A DNA stretch of 64,000 nt from Anadara kagoshimensis (lineage: Eukaryota > Mollusca > Bivalvia > Arcoida > Arcidae). Shown here piece by piece: positions 10,806-22,580 of this stretch (positions are counted from its first letter, which is position 1; every line of letters begins with the position of its first letter). A program made the translations under genes and the position numbers. The stretch lies in the NCBI GenBank assembly GCA_021292105.1, contig CM037874.1, positions 33,964,185-34,028,184 of the forward strand, given 5' to 3'. The notes beneath the pieces were generated by a model that saw nothing but the letters and a program-made list of their open reading frames with translations, did no database searches and was not told the origin of the DNA.

Positions 10806-13800
10806 CTGAAATTAATAATAGTGTCACTTAAAGTACTTAATTAACAGAGTCGTTATCAAGTGGAACACGACTTGGAATGGCCTTCGTGGAACTGAATGAA
10901 GAAATACCTAATGAAAGTTCAAACAGGAAGGGGAAAAGCTTCTAGTAGTTTAAACCATAACGATGTAGATGCCAAACGTTTCCGCCCAAGAACCCTCTGT
11001 AAATCCCCACCGCCGCTTCCTAAAAGTCTTATTTATAATTAAAGTTTATTTATTTATTTACCTATGTGAGATTAAAAAAAATACCCAGAAAACTTAAAAC
11101 ACTTTCTTTAGGTCTACAGTTGGTTATTTGCTTATTCAACTGTAGACCCGCTGTATACTTGATCCCCAAAGCTTTTTTGTTTTGTCGTGTATCTCTTATG
11201 TTCAGCTTTTCAGTTAATTTTGTTAACGATATACCGCGGATTTTTCAGGATGAAGAATCTCAAAATGTCTTATGGACAAAACATCAGTTTCACAATCATT
11301 CCTTAACAAAAATTTTCCTTAACTTAAACCTGACAATTTTGATACTGGTCCTTGCTCGCTCTGTAAGTCACGGCAAGATCAGTGTTAGAATTCTAATGGA
11401 ATCTAGTAGGTTCTGTGGTCTAAGAAACTTGTATTTGGATCACAAGCAAACTCACTAGTTTGAACCCCATTTGAGTCCAATCCTAAGACAGGAAAGTTTG
11501 TTAGCTTGCTTGTCATCAGTCTGGTTTTCCTAAGACACTCAGTTTCCTCTGTTATATCAGAAATGATTGTCCCAATAAAGACCATTTTAAACAGTTAACC
11601 AACTGATCAAGAGGCAAATCAGTCCTTGTATTTGAAATCAAAAACAAACATACCAATCCATGTCCGAATCACAATCCAGAAGCAAAGTAAAAACTTAGGA
11701 ACTGACAAGTTAGGTTAGACACGTAAACTTGCACCAGGAAAGTGAGGCCGGGTGCTCCGGAAGGGTAAGTACCTCCTTTTTTTATATTGAAGATACATAA
11801 GGTGTCATTTTGAAGATCACTTCGAACTTGCAAACTTTGTATTATATGCCAAAAAAATGTTTTTATGTTAAAAAAGATTGCCAAAATTTGTCGAATTTAA
11901 GTTAAGGAAAATCTTAGTTAAGGATTGACCGTGAAATCGGGGAAAGAGCCACATCCAATAATGTGAACAGGAAACTAATAACCATTAATCAACAAGTCGT
12001 GGATAGTTTGGCATTTAGAAATGTATAAGAAATGTAGAGTAGGTAAAACTGTATTGTCATGAAGCTTTTCTTAACACATGTCTACATTTAAAAAGCAGAA
12101 ACAAGCCAAGAAGTAGTTTAACTGAATAAAACAAAAATTGTATAACCAGGCAGTGGAGATGGGAACTTCATATATCTAAACTAAACATAAAGAATCTGCC
12201 AGTAGGTACTTTTTGTAATTTGTACTTGTTCAAAGGGCAATAACTCACAGGGAAATGAACAAACAAACTCGGGTTTTGCACTTCTCGTTTAACGATGATG
12301 CTTTATACCACACGTTTCGTAAAATAGTGTTTTATGGTTTTTGGAGAAATACTGAAGACAAAAAAGTGTCTTGACGGAAAGATCAAACTCAGAATTAGAT
12401 ATGTCTCTCTCTTCCTTCAAAAATATATTTTCGAACCATGATAGTACTGGATAGTAAACATATTGAGATTTAATTCGACCTATAAAATACTATACCATTG
12501 AGCAGCTTAACGTGATTTACACTACATCAAATATGAGACGGAATATACATGGACATATTTAGCAAGAAAAATGTTACAAATCTTACCTATGTAGCCAGTG
12601 TCTTGATGATGTCCTTACTGCTGTGATGACGTAATCTTCTGGTGTTATATAGTCGAACGCTTGTCTATAGCCGTTTACATAACGGGTCGATTTACATTGA
12701 TGGTTTTTGTAAGTCATGGCTGTTAATGAAACAAAGAGAACTATAGTGAGAAACAGCTACAGTTAGAACGCTCATGCCACAAGCACAATAATGACACATC
12801 GAGGTCACGGTATTGACATATCGAGGTCTAGATATTGGCACACTGAGGAAACAATATTGACACATTGATGACACAATATTGACACATCGAGGTCACGATA
12901 ATAACACTAAAGACATAATATTTACCCATTTAGGATATAAAATTGACACACTGTGGAAACAATATTGACGCACTGAGGACATAATATTGACACATTGAGG
13001 ACACACTATTTAACACATCAAGATCATGATATGGCATATTAATGTCACGATATTGACACATAGCGGTCATGATATTGACACTTTGAGGTCACAATATTGA
13101 CACACTGATGACATAATATTGACACATTGAGGTCACAAAATTGACACATTGAGGTCACAAAATTGACAAACCGAGGAAACAATATTGACACATTGAGGAC
13201 ATGATACTGACACATTGAGGTCACACAATGGACACATTGGGGTCACAATACTGACACATTGAAGACACAATATTGACACATCGAGGACATAAAATTTACA
13301 CACTGAGAACACACTATTGACACATTAGGGACACAATATTTATTTAATATTGAGGTCACGACACTGACACACTGAAGACACAATATTGACACACTGATGA
13401 CATTAAATTGAGGACGCTGAGGATAATATTGACACAAAAAGGTCACTTTATTGACACATTGAGGTCACAAAATTGACACGTTGAGGTCACGATATTGACA
13501 CATTGATGACATAATAATATTGACACATTGGAGTCATGATATTGACACATTGAGACCAAAATATTGACACATTGAGGTCAAAATATTGACCAATAAAATA
13601 TGTCATTTGGTTTGTTTAAATTTCTAAGGCATACATTTCTTTCTCACAAACACACGAATTCAATTATGCATAAATACATGTATAAAGCCCCATTTATACG
13701 GCGAGAATTGCATACCTAAGTATTTTACTCATATGTTAATTTACTCACATATGCAAATTGTGTCGTATGAACAACTTTGCATATACGCAAATTTTACTCA

Positions 13801-16800
13801 TGTAAGTAAATTTGCACCTAGTAGGGATCAAGTGCAAATTTGCTATAGTATGTGCGTATTTTATACTAAGGTATGCAAATTTTGCTACAGTGTCGTATGA
13901 ACACACAGTGATATTTACTCACATAATTTTAAACGTATGGGCTTATGCCAGGTTATTTATCTCTATGGGTTAATGTTCATTCAGGTCCATGTGGTGCAGG
14001 AATGAATATTGGTGTTTGTCATCTGCCTTGTACCAGAAAAAATGTTGTCCACTGGTATACAATGTCACAGATTAACATTACATATATCCCATTGTATTGA
14101 CATCGAGCTAACCAACAGGTGTCAATTGTAAGGGAAACCCATTCACCACATACGGTGGGGATCTAACTCATAGCAGTTAAAGAAGCCAACTACTATTAAC
14201 CACCACTGCCCTCATTGATTTGTAATAATAATCAAATAAAGATCAAAAGTTGTAATTGAAATAGATTTATTTGACAAAAGCACAAAAACTAGTGACAAAC
14301 GGTCACAAAAATTTGACGTTTTACTAGTTTTCGAAAAGAAAGTGCTGAAGCAACAAAAGCCAACCAAAGAATGTAAAGAAAATTTACTTTTACAAATTTG
14401 ACAATGAATTGTCCATGAACGGAGATGCCATGTCGTCACGAAGTGTTTTGGGAGAACAAATATTACAAGCATCATCATCTTCAACATCATTAAAATAATT
14501 TTTACCATCACGTTCAATAAAAATATTCGACCGATTCCTAAAGAGTTAATTTGCAGCTCCATATATAGGGATGAAGCTTATCTAATTTGAGTTAGGGGTC
14601 CAGCTCAGTTAAAAAAGAAGTTTTAATGTAATAAATAACTAAAATATGTAAACAGTTTGGGGCCCAGACTGGGTTTTAGGAGACATGGGCTAATTTAAAT
14701 ATCTGATATATGTTACGAGGAACAACACAAGCTCCTTTTACAGAACAAGCAAACACGACATGGACATCAATCCTGTATTGCAAACATCACAATGGGCATT
14801 TCAAGCAACCAAAAGAGATCGAAGATCCATGCCAGTGTCGTTCTACCCTAACTAGACGGCATATAAATGTGCTCTGCACTGGTGTAAGATTTTGTTTTTT
14901 GTATAAGGCTTGAGAAAACAAGTCTTTAGAGGATATGTCACATAACATTTAATGTATTTTATGAATAAATTAAAAAACTGGTATATGACAGATATGCTGG
15001 ATCACCAAGTAGAACGGCTCCTTTGCCATTATAATAGCTCAGTATCAAATCAGTGCTTAAATTGTAAGGAAACGTTCTTATCTGATAAACAAGTCTAAAC
15101 TGTTCAATGTTCAGAATGAAAATTATCCAAAATTGGTTGAAAACTTCAAATTTACTTATGGTACATAAATTATGTATGAACGCAAAGTAAAATATACTTT
15201 TGCTTACATAAGTAAATTTACATATGAGTAAAAATACTTTGGTATGCAATTCTCGCCGTATAAATGGGGCTTTAGATAGAGTATACAACAGGTTTTAAAC
15301 ATCATCAGGTTAATTAGAGTTAACTAATTAGATTTTGATTTTGACTTACTAAATCTCCTACAGCATCTAAAGCTCCACCTCCTGTCCTTACTTCCTGGTA
15401 CCCAAACACCCCTTATACCATTTAAATAGTAGTCCTTCTTACAGTTGTAGATAAACGATGAAACTACGCTAGTTAATGCTGCAACACATAAACAATTATA
15501 TACATGTATTTATAATTTTACATTTTTCTCTCTAAACATTGGTACTTTACAAATCATCTCTATCACTCAACCACAAATATACAGATTAATGTTGGCATGT
15601 TCGGATTTTGTATTTATATTAAAATAATGCATTTAAAATCAGCACATGACAATGTTGAAATCACAATGCCATGAAAATTGGCAAATTATAAAGCACGTGA
15701 ACTTTCATTACATAAAACAAACGGAGAGAGAGAAGGGGGGGGGGTTCACATTTTACAATGTAATGAACACCTTGATTCTTAATGGCTTAATGCTTTTAAA
15801 TTATTGTCAAAATTTGCAAAACATTGAACACTTTTCAAACTAAAAAGAACATAAAAAACCGATGCGGATAGTTATTATGAGTTTTTTTATATTGTTAAGA
15901 CTATGAGTTAACTGTGTGTTGAGTTGCTCTTTGCACTTTGTGGAAGCATATAGTTCAGTTGGGTTGGTAGAGCGTTGGACTTGTTAACTGTTTCAAATCC
16001 TGGGGATGTCGTAACATTAAGCAACTTACTTATTTCACATTCCTGTTGACTTACACGGTGTCAGGATAGTGAACGAAGAAGACAGCAGCATATGCAACTG
16101 CTGTCTCAGTGAACTACCGCCTAAAAGTCGCCAAGTGTGCACTTATGAACAAAGCATACTTGCATAGAATACAGCCAGTCATGGTTACATCGGGGTAACC
16201 TAGTGTAATTTTGCTGACACTAAAACAGTAGTACTATATTAAAATGCGCCAATACAAGCCGAAGGTTTACTGATGATGTTCTGCTAGGGTCTTATTTGCA
16301 CGATTGCTCCTTCGATCTGAACGCAAGAAACGAAGGAGCAAACACACGATGGAGAAAAGCCGAAGTTACTATCGCTTTTTCGTCTTCGCCATCGTATCTT
16401 CACTCCTTCGTCATCGTTCTTTCCCTCTTTCGTTCCTTCGACCTGAACGAAGCGAAGGAGCGATGATGCAAATTTTGACCTAACTGGACATCATACATAC
16501 TAAAGGTGTCTAATAAATTAAAGTAAAAATGAAAGTTATGAAATAAGATATCAGTATATGATTACTTACGTGACCAGGGTGTACAAGCAGCATTAACTAT
16601 ACCAGCAGTGGAACGACATCTTATATCAAACCGTCTGTCCCGTACACTGTTTGAAAAAATACTCTTAATTCTGTACACGTTCATGGTTACAGGACAATTC
16701 ACCTTCAGCTCTTGTTGATAATTATTATTATACCATGCATTGACTCCATTGTTGTTCAGACAGGCAACGATAACAAAGACCCAAACAACGCGAAAGTACT

Positions 16801-17160
16801 TCTGTAAAAAATAAAACAAATAATGCAGAAATCAAAATAATATTTTGACTTCAACTTTTTTGAAGTTATAGTAATCTTAAAAAAAACTCTGGGAATATAA
16901 TTAATAAAAATATGACTAAACGTAAAAAAACCCACTACATCAAGCTTCTTAAAGTCAATTTTATCAACTAAACTTATATCAGACAGTAATAGAATCTAAA
17001 ATGACAAACAAATTGTCAAAAATATCTAAAAATAAACTTTGCGAGATGCAAACTTATTTCTGCCGTTTTCACATTTTCCTTAATTTTTAGAGTATCGGTT
17101 TGCGAAATTAGTGCTATGATGAAACAGAAAACAATCCTCGTTAGTGGCTATAATTTCCAA

Positions 17161-17234
<74 letters not shown>

Positions 17235-17433
17235 TAATATAAAATTAATATAAATAAAATAAAAATGAAATAAAATGAAATAGAATGGAAAGAAAAAATA
17301 AGATAAAACAAAAGTTAAAAAAAATGTTTTAATTTTGTAATTTTACACGTCTTTTTGTGGTCACACAGTGTTACAGTTCTAATATGATAAAGAGACGATA
17401 TATCTTACTTACCAAACTTATGTTACAGTTCAT
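10724..17433 (-). CDS. Dermatopontin-like secreted protein, four exons
   Basis: Exons in order of transcription are 17433-17413, 16801-16570, 12719-12587 and 10805-10724. They sum to 468 nt, giving 155 residues plus stop, and all three junction phases match with GT/AG borders. Residues 1-29 (MNCNISL, then KYFRVVWVFVIVACLNNNG) form a signal peptide, cut probably before WYNNN. Dermatopontin signatures follow: VNCP near residue 42, DRRFDIRC near 66, VNGYRQAFDYITPED near 105 and DRRWGFTIC near 135. Family members are extracellular matrix proteins that bind collagen and proteoglycans; in molluscs they occur in shell matrix. This one has only five cysteines after the signal peptide, fewer than the vertebrate protein. 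A TATA box precedes it and AATAAA follows it. The family call rests on motif spacing read by eye; the exon chain is strong. Confidence 0.78.
11645..11775 (-). repeat. Dispersed repeat R1, copy b (intron 3 of the dermatopontin-like gene)
   Basis: Reverse complement of the R1 signature: CCAGAAGCAAAGTAAAAAC, GACAAGTTAGGTTAGACACG and GGGTGCTCCGGAAGGGTAAG. Confidence 0.8.
12587..12719 (-). CDS. Dermatopontin-like gene, exon 3
   Basis: 133 nt with acceptor TTCATTAACAG and donor GTAAGA. It completes the proline codon begun in exon 2 and leaves two bases of the arginine codon finished by exon 4. It encodes the second dermatopontin half, including CKSTRYVNGYRQAFDYITP. Confidence 0.75.
12781..13592. 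repeat. ~22-bp minisatellite (TATTGACACATTGAGGTCACAA)
   Basis: About 36 degenerate copies of a ~22-bp unit around TTGACACATTGAGG. Some copies have ATGACATAA or GGACACAA in the second half. It lies in intron 2 of the dermatopontin-like gene, immediately upstream of exon 3 on the gene's strand. Confidence 0.95.
13684..15273. mobile_element. 1.59-kb transposon with ~90-bp terminal inverted repeats
   Basis: Left end AAAGCCCCATTTATACGGCG and right end its inverse, followed inwards by GAGAATTGCATACC and subterminal motifs of the type TTTACTCATATG and AAATTTGC. Short plus-strand frames inside (for example MNGDAMSSRSVLGEQILQAS at about 14415) may be remnants of an element gene, but I recognise no transposase. 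The target duplication is unclear. It lies in intron 2 of the dermatopontin-like gene. Confidence 0.75.
15945..16010 (+). mobile_element. Possible tRNA-derived SINE head
   Basis: AGTTCAGTTGGGTTGGTAGAG resembles an A box and TTTCAAATCCTGG a weak B box. The following sequence does not match the main SINE body, so it is a different family or a decayed fragment. Confidence 0.3.
16270..16496. mobile_element. ~225-bp MITE with ~45-bp inverted ends
   Basis: Left TGATGATGTTCTGCTAGGGT and TTTGCACGATTGCTCCTTCG are mirrored on the right by CGAAGGAGCGATGATGCAAA and CTAACTGGACATCAT. GCTCCTTCG/CGAAGGAGC words repeat inside. Confidence 0.7.
16570..16801 (-). CDS. Dermatopontin-like gene, exon 2
   Basis: 232 nt, acceptor TTTTTTACAG, donor GTAAGTAAT. 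It encodes the hydrophobic part of the signal peptide and the first dermatopontin half with DRRFDIRC. It starts in phase 0 after exon 1 and ends one base into a proline codon. The upstream in-frame ATG at 16819 is intronic. Confidence 0.82.
17165..17231. repeat. (TA)n microsatellite
   Basis: About 33 TA units inside intron 1 of the dermatopontin-like gene. Confidence 0.95.
17413..17433 (-). CDS. Dermatopontin-like gene, exon 1 (start codon)
   Basis: ATG plus six codons (MNCNISL) followed by a strong donor, GTAAGTAAG. It is 21 nt long and sits about 55 nt downstream of a TATA box, which supports this start. Confidence 0.7.
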
Positions 17434-17485
17434 GTTGTATAATAGCTACTAGACTGATCTAGATACATGTCTCATGTTCTGAGAA

Positions 17486-17500
17486 CTTTTATATATACCT
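17486..17500 (-). promoter_or_regulatory. TATA box of the dermatopontin-like gene
   Basis: Minus-strand AGGTATATATAAAAG. Transcription would start near 17460 and give a short 5' UTR before the ATG at 17433. Confidence 0.6.
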
Positions 17501-18270
17501 AAGATAATAGGTGATAATTAGAGCAGAAATTGTTGTTTATTTCTTATGAATAATTATGAAGGAAATAGACATATAATTATTTATATCCCGGATTTTGGAG
17601 CTCATTTATCAAAATCAGAATTCGATTAACTTATTTTAAATAGAAAATAAAGCAATCCATCTTTTTGATGCCAAAATGTACCGCAAATAATTGGTGAAAT
17701 TGTGGTATTGTGATAATAAATATTTTCTAAGTTACCGTGAAGGTTTCATGATTGTGAATATTTTAACTGATCGAAACGGACACAATAAAACTACAAATTA
17801 CCTACAGTATATATTTTGGACAAAAAATAACCAATCAAATTTAGATATTAAAGGATTTTTAAATTTAATGTCTGACATCGTTTTTGTACCGTGGTAGCGA
17901 ACAGTACTAGTACTGGACCATTACCCGGATATGGTATCGCCTGCAGAGACATGTACTGGCGGTAAAAAGAAACGCATGTTTGATTTTTGTATTATAAATT
18001 TTAAATACGTGGACGACAATGAACTAAATTTGCACTGGACCACCTACGTGCATTGCCAAAATGTTCTTCAGCTTAAATTCAACTGGGCATTATCACACTT
18101 ATGACTGGCTGCATGCTTTCAGCAGATTTTTAAGAAATTACATCCGGGGTAATCCAGCACCATATGTGCTGGTAAATGATTACAAATCAACCATTAAACT
18201 GACCAGTTACAAAACATTGTGATTGTAAAGGTAGGACTATTTCTCTGATAATGCAAGCGAATTCATAACT
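17501..18270. other. Non-coding, no gene recognised
   Basis: AT-rich upstream flank of the dermatopontin-like gene. I see no coding sequence or shared repeat. Confidence 0.4.
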
Positions 18271-18274
18271 TCAT

Positions 18275-18960
18275 GTAGCCGATCAATTTGGTGTTCATGA
18301 GACAACAATATTTCGTTTAGTTGGGCGTTTTAGAGCCACGAGAAGATTCAAAGGTTACCGTCCTAACAGCGGACGCCTGTGCGTTACGTGGCTTTGTCAC
18401 GATAGAGGCATACGTCTCTTGTACTTCCTACACTTGCTTAACAAACAGGGACAGATTCGGGGACGGGGTCTGTTATATTATGAATGGGGACACCTAGCGG
18501 CATGATAACAGCTTTCGTGGTTATCCATGGCAATCTTATGAAAATAAGACATCAGGATCCTTCCCGTTTATCACCAGCCTTACATATTTACAGCAGGACA
18601 ACACGAAACTCCATCTGGCTAGTTTTTGTTGCGAAATCACATTGTGCTCTTGAACGCTTTCATCAAACACTTAAGAACATGCTTAGGACTTATTGTTTTG
18701 AATGTGAAAAGGACTGTGGTGAAGGAATTCATCTTGTGTTGTTTGCTGTGAAAAAGCAGTTCAAGAAATAACATCCCAGTTCTTGGTCGGCTACCATGCA
18801 GTCCAGATTTGTCCCGGATGAAGCATTTGTTGGACGACCTAGACAGAAAGGTTAGGGGTACGTCCTCGGACCCGATCAAACGTCGCTTAATTCACACAGG
18901 CCATCATTAGGTAGTGGGATACCTCTAAGGATACTAAACACCTTGCTGGTGAATGTTTAA
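18275..18960 (+). pseudogene. Tc1/mariner transposase pseudogene
   Basis: The N-terminal helix-turn-helix region is readable from 18275 (DQFGVHETTIFRLVGRFR, then YRPNSGR). The stretch around QQDNTKLHLA near 18595 corresponds to the second catalytic aspartate of the DDE domain. LPCSPDLSRMKHLLDDLD near 18797 corresponds to the third catalytic block, with K where the family has the acidic residue. The region with the first catalytic aspartate is deleted, frames shift repeatedly and stops are present. A Gypsy integrase fragment interrupts it at about 18637-18775. Confidence 0.75.
18637..18775 (+). pseudogene. Gypsy-type integrase fragment inside the Tc1 remnant
   Basis: The frame ALERFHQTLKNMLRTYC followed by HLVLFAVKK is the conserved C-terminal part of the integrase core of Gypsy retrotransposons, the catalytic-glutamate region just before LERFHQTLK being lost. 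Only about 45 residues remain, flanked on both sides by Tc1 transposase sequence. Confidence 0.7.
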
Positions 18961-19974
18961 GAAGAATAAGAGCATGCAAGAAGCCAGAGTTGGGCACACA
19001 AGCTACTGATTTTGATCAGGAAACGACTGTTGTGTTAGCGTTATTTACGCAAGCACCGTCTGTGGTTGGACAAAAATATCAAACAAATATTCAGTAATGT
19101 TGAAATAATCAAGAAACCCAAGCATCGGACTAATTATCAAAGAATCAAATAAATTAATAACTATCAAACTTTCTGTTTCTTCTTTCCACTAGTATATCTG
19201 CTTGTGAATCTATTGCCTTGAACTTCTTCAATACACTATCGATTGGACTATCATTTATTCGTTTTGTGATATGAGCGATGTTCACGTTGTTTAAGGAGTT
19301 AAGGAGAAAACAGCAATCAATGTTAATACTGTGATAAATCAACTGGACCGGTGAGGCTTTACCAGACTTCATTCAGTTTTTTGACCGATGTTGGTGTTGT
19401 ACTGTGTGCCAAATGGCGCATGCCGTACCAGGGTTTTATACATGCCTGAAAGGAATATTAATTAACGTCATATCCATCCTGTTTTTGTTTACAAGAAAAT
19501 TATAATGAACAGGATGCTACCTGCTTTGGCTGTCTATAAATGAAATAGCAATGTTTGAATTTTGACATTGATAAGGTTTAAATAAGTGCAGAATATTTTT
19601 TAATTTATGAAAACTATACCAACTCTGGCATGTCTGAATATATAATAATATATTTCAAAGTACAATTTATTTGGCTACACTCGATCTTTTAGTCCATCAT
19701 TATTTAAATATTTTATGAAGTAAAGGATTCTTTCTACGTCACAATGACAGTTAGTGTTAAATGTAACTTTAAGTGGAATGGTCTGGGCCACGTCACTAGA
19801 CAACAGTTTGTTATTTAATCCATTAGGCTTCAGTCGAAGAGTTGAGGAGTTTTACCACCCGTGATTTCTCTTATGGCATATTCTGATTGTTGTCATGTAT
19901 TACTCGCTTGTTTCACCTGTTTATTGTTCTTGGTTACATTGGCTACATCATATTACATGTGTTCAGCTTTAAAA
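18961..19974. other. Non-coding, no gene recognised
   Basis: May include the decayed 3' end of the Tc1 copy. Nothing else is supported. Confidence 0.35.
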
Positions 19975-20155
19975 TTATTGATCCATGTTCCTTTCTTTCT
20001 CAATATTGATTACACATGTGGCGGATGTACCTAGCTAAACAGGTGGTGCTTACCTTTCCGGAGCACCCGGTCTCACTTCCCTGAAGGAAGTCCATATAAA
20101 AGTTTTCACTTTGCTTTGGGATTGTGATTTAGACACGGATTGGTATAATTTTTTT
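19975..20155 (+). repeat. Dispersed repeat R1, copy c
   Basis: TTGATTACACATGTGGCGG, GGTGGTGCTTACC and TTTCCGGAGCACCCGGTCTC in family order, ending at GGATTGGTATAATTTT. Poly-T tracts follow at 20150-20176 and 20235-20249. Confidence 0.8.
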
Positions 20156-20859
20156 TTTTTTTTTTTTTTTTTTTTTGATTTATTACATTTCAAATAAGCA
20201 GCCATAGTAAATTGAAGGAAAGATGTTTCACGGTTTTTTTTTTTTTTTTGGTTTTTTGGTTTTTTTTCATTTTGAAACATTGATTAGTAAGTTATATGTT
20301 TATTTCAAATATTGGCACATTGATATAATCAAATTGTTATTTATTTTCGTATAAAGCGGCACACAAGTACCTTGCAAGATGTTGCTATAATAGGAACATT
20401 TCAAAATAGAATTCACCAAACCGATAACCAGACATGTACACACTCTTCATAAATACAGCCAAATCATGATACTGCTTATAGAAAGTACATGCAATGGCTA
20501 CTGGTACATTGTTATATGTGCATTTCATATTTCATAGTACCGTTGATTGTCTTTGATAGAAAATTGTTGTTTCTGAATTAAATACTTTTTGTTTACAATT
20601 TTGGATCCACAGGAGTACATCATCATCAATAAGCAACGACTACTTAACTTTATCTATAGTATTGGGTCACTGCGATACTGTTCTATTTTTATAGTCAATT
20701 TAAAAATGCAAAAAAATAAGTACCACATGATACAGGAAAAGGGAATCTAGAATTGTGGAAAAAAGAAATGATTTTGTTATTCTGAACTTTATTGTCTTGA
20801 TTATTTCACGTTTCTTTGCTCTTGTTTTTTAAGTTCTCTTGTCAACTGTCCTAAATAGT
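20156..20859. other. Non-coding, poly-T tracts
   Basis: Two T runs and AT-rich sequence; no gene. Confidence 0.4.
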
Positions 20860-21255
20860 GTTTCGATCTACATTTACATCAAATTTCATTAGCGTGTTCC
20901 CACTACGGAGACTTAAAATACAATGAAGCAAGCTGCTTACAAATAAATTGTTGACCCAAGAATATTGCAAGCCGGTCTCAAAAAGTTTTATGACTGTCAT
21001 CACAATGGTGTTGTTGATAAGTATGATGTTTTTATGTGCAGAATTGCTCAGGATATATTTGACGTCCCATAGTTTTATATTCCTTTCATTACCAATTTTG
21101 ATTACGCACGTGATGAGTGTAGCTAGCTAATCAGGAGGTGCTTACACTTCCGGAACATTCGGCCTCACTTCCCTGATGGAAGTTCAAATGTTAAACCTAA
21201 TTTGGTAGTTTCAAAGTTTTTTTAACTTTGTTTTAGGGATTGTGATTTAGCTATT
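20860..21255 (+). repeat. Dispersed repeat R1, copy d (long)
   Basis: Collinear with the reverse complement of 33235-33680 and 35036-35450: GAAGCAAGCTGCTTAC, AAGAATATTGCAAGCC, GGATATATTTGACGTC, then the R1 signature with TTCCGGAACATTCGG. The open frame at 20948-21130 is part of the repeat. Confidence 0.75.
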
Positions 21256-21599
21256 AATTATATCTGTGTTTTTAATTACATCTCGGAACCGTTATCCAGA
21301 CAATTTCTCGAACAGTGTTAGACCTAGACCAAGATTATAGCATTATAGACTTGTCTGTAACATTTAATATACTCTCGATGATTTAACACTGCGCTAACGA
21401 AAAGGAGTTGAAGTCCTGCTGCTTCAGATATGGATAGCTAAAGTCTGTTTACAACCAATTAGTCTCTAGGTTTTTCACGTCCCTTTTCATGGGGTTAATT
21501 AACGTGTGAATAAAAATCATAGCTTTTTGCATCGTGAAAACAAGCCTATGCCGTAATGTGGCCTGTTGTAACCGGTGTCTAATCTACTCTCTTTACTTC

Positions 21600-21858
21600 A
21601 TATTAAAACTTTTTTTGCAACCCCCCCCCCTTTTAAAAATTAAAAAAAAAGAGAGAGATATTGACTGATTAAAAATGGTTTTCTTGGCCCCAATCGGGGC
21701 TCTGCCCTAGACCCCTCGTCTCTGGAGCTCGCGCCTTCCTCACCATCCCTTTCGAAAAATCCTGGATAATTCTCAACCCCCCCCCCCCCCTTTAAAAATC
21801 CTGAATAATCTTCAAACCCCCCCCCCCCCCTTTAAAAAATCCTGGATCCGCCCTGGGG
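21600..21858. mobile_element. hAT-like MITE, copy 2 (left end lost)
   Basis: Shares GATATTGACTGATTAAAA, TCGGGGCTCTGCCCTAGACC and the C-run plus TTTAAAAAATCCTGGATCCG end with the copy at 1498-1801. The left terminus is missing. Confidence 0.7.
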
Positions 21859-22239
21859 TCATTAACACAATCTTCTTCGATTCTAGGAAGATAGTCACCC
21901 CAACCACGTGTATATTAATATCACAACCTGAAATTTTATTTTGAGTTAATGTCTCTAAAAATCTGCACAGTTGTTGATTTATCGTTATTATTTAATTCAT
22001 ATTTTCTGCTACAACGATCAGAAATATTTGTTAACATACCCTCTAATTATAATCCGGTTACCAAATTGCTAAAGTCAAAGTTGACCGACTTTTACAACAT
22101 GTGTACACCTGATCATGAATACGGTAGTTCTTGCCAACCACCAAGTAGATTTGACAAAGTTCTTGCAGTCTTTCTAAAATCCGTACACACGATTTATAAT
22201 TGTAATTAAGTACCATAATTTACTATTTAAGAATAATAG

Positions 22240-22354
22240 TACAACGAGAGAGAGAGAGAGAGAGAGAGAACGTTGTCTCAAATAATGATTTGCACGTGAA
22301 ATGTTTTAAGTTTGTCAAGGTTAAGTATCGCCGTTCTTAAATGAATTAAGTAAG

Positions 22355-22411
<57 letters not shown>

Positions 22412-22502
22412 ATTGTCTTAAATAATAATTTGCACGTGAAATGTTTTAAGTTTGTCAAGTATCACCGTTCCTCAATGAATTTCTGTAAAAATTATATGGT
22501 AC

Positions 22503-22545
<43 letters not shown>

Positions 22546-22580
22546 ATTGTATCAAATAATGATTTGCACGTGAATTGTGA
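22240..22580. repeat. Triplicated unit with (GA)n tracts
   Basis: Three tandem units of about 110-150 bp. Each has a GA microsatellite followed by CATTGT and AATAATGATTTGCACGTGAA. The GA tracts differ in length from about 25 to 54 bp. Confidence 0.85.

Noticed and set aside
11066-11458. 130-residue plus-strand frame
   Set aside because: Antisense in a dermatopontin intron, no domain recognised, and parts resemble repeated sequence near 32430 and 55250.
12781-13592. CRISPR-like repeat array
   Set aside because: Units are contiguous and degenerate with no unique spacers, and the genome is eukaryotic. It is a minisatellite.
21949-22209. 86-residue frame with IPSNYNPVTKLLKSKLTDFY
   Set aside because: Composition is plausible but I recognise no family and see no promoter or splice context. 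Not strong enough to annotate.
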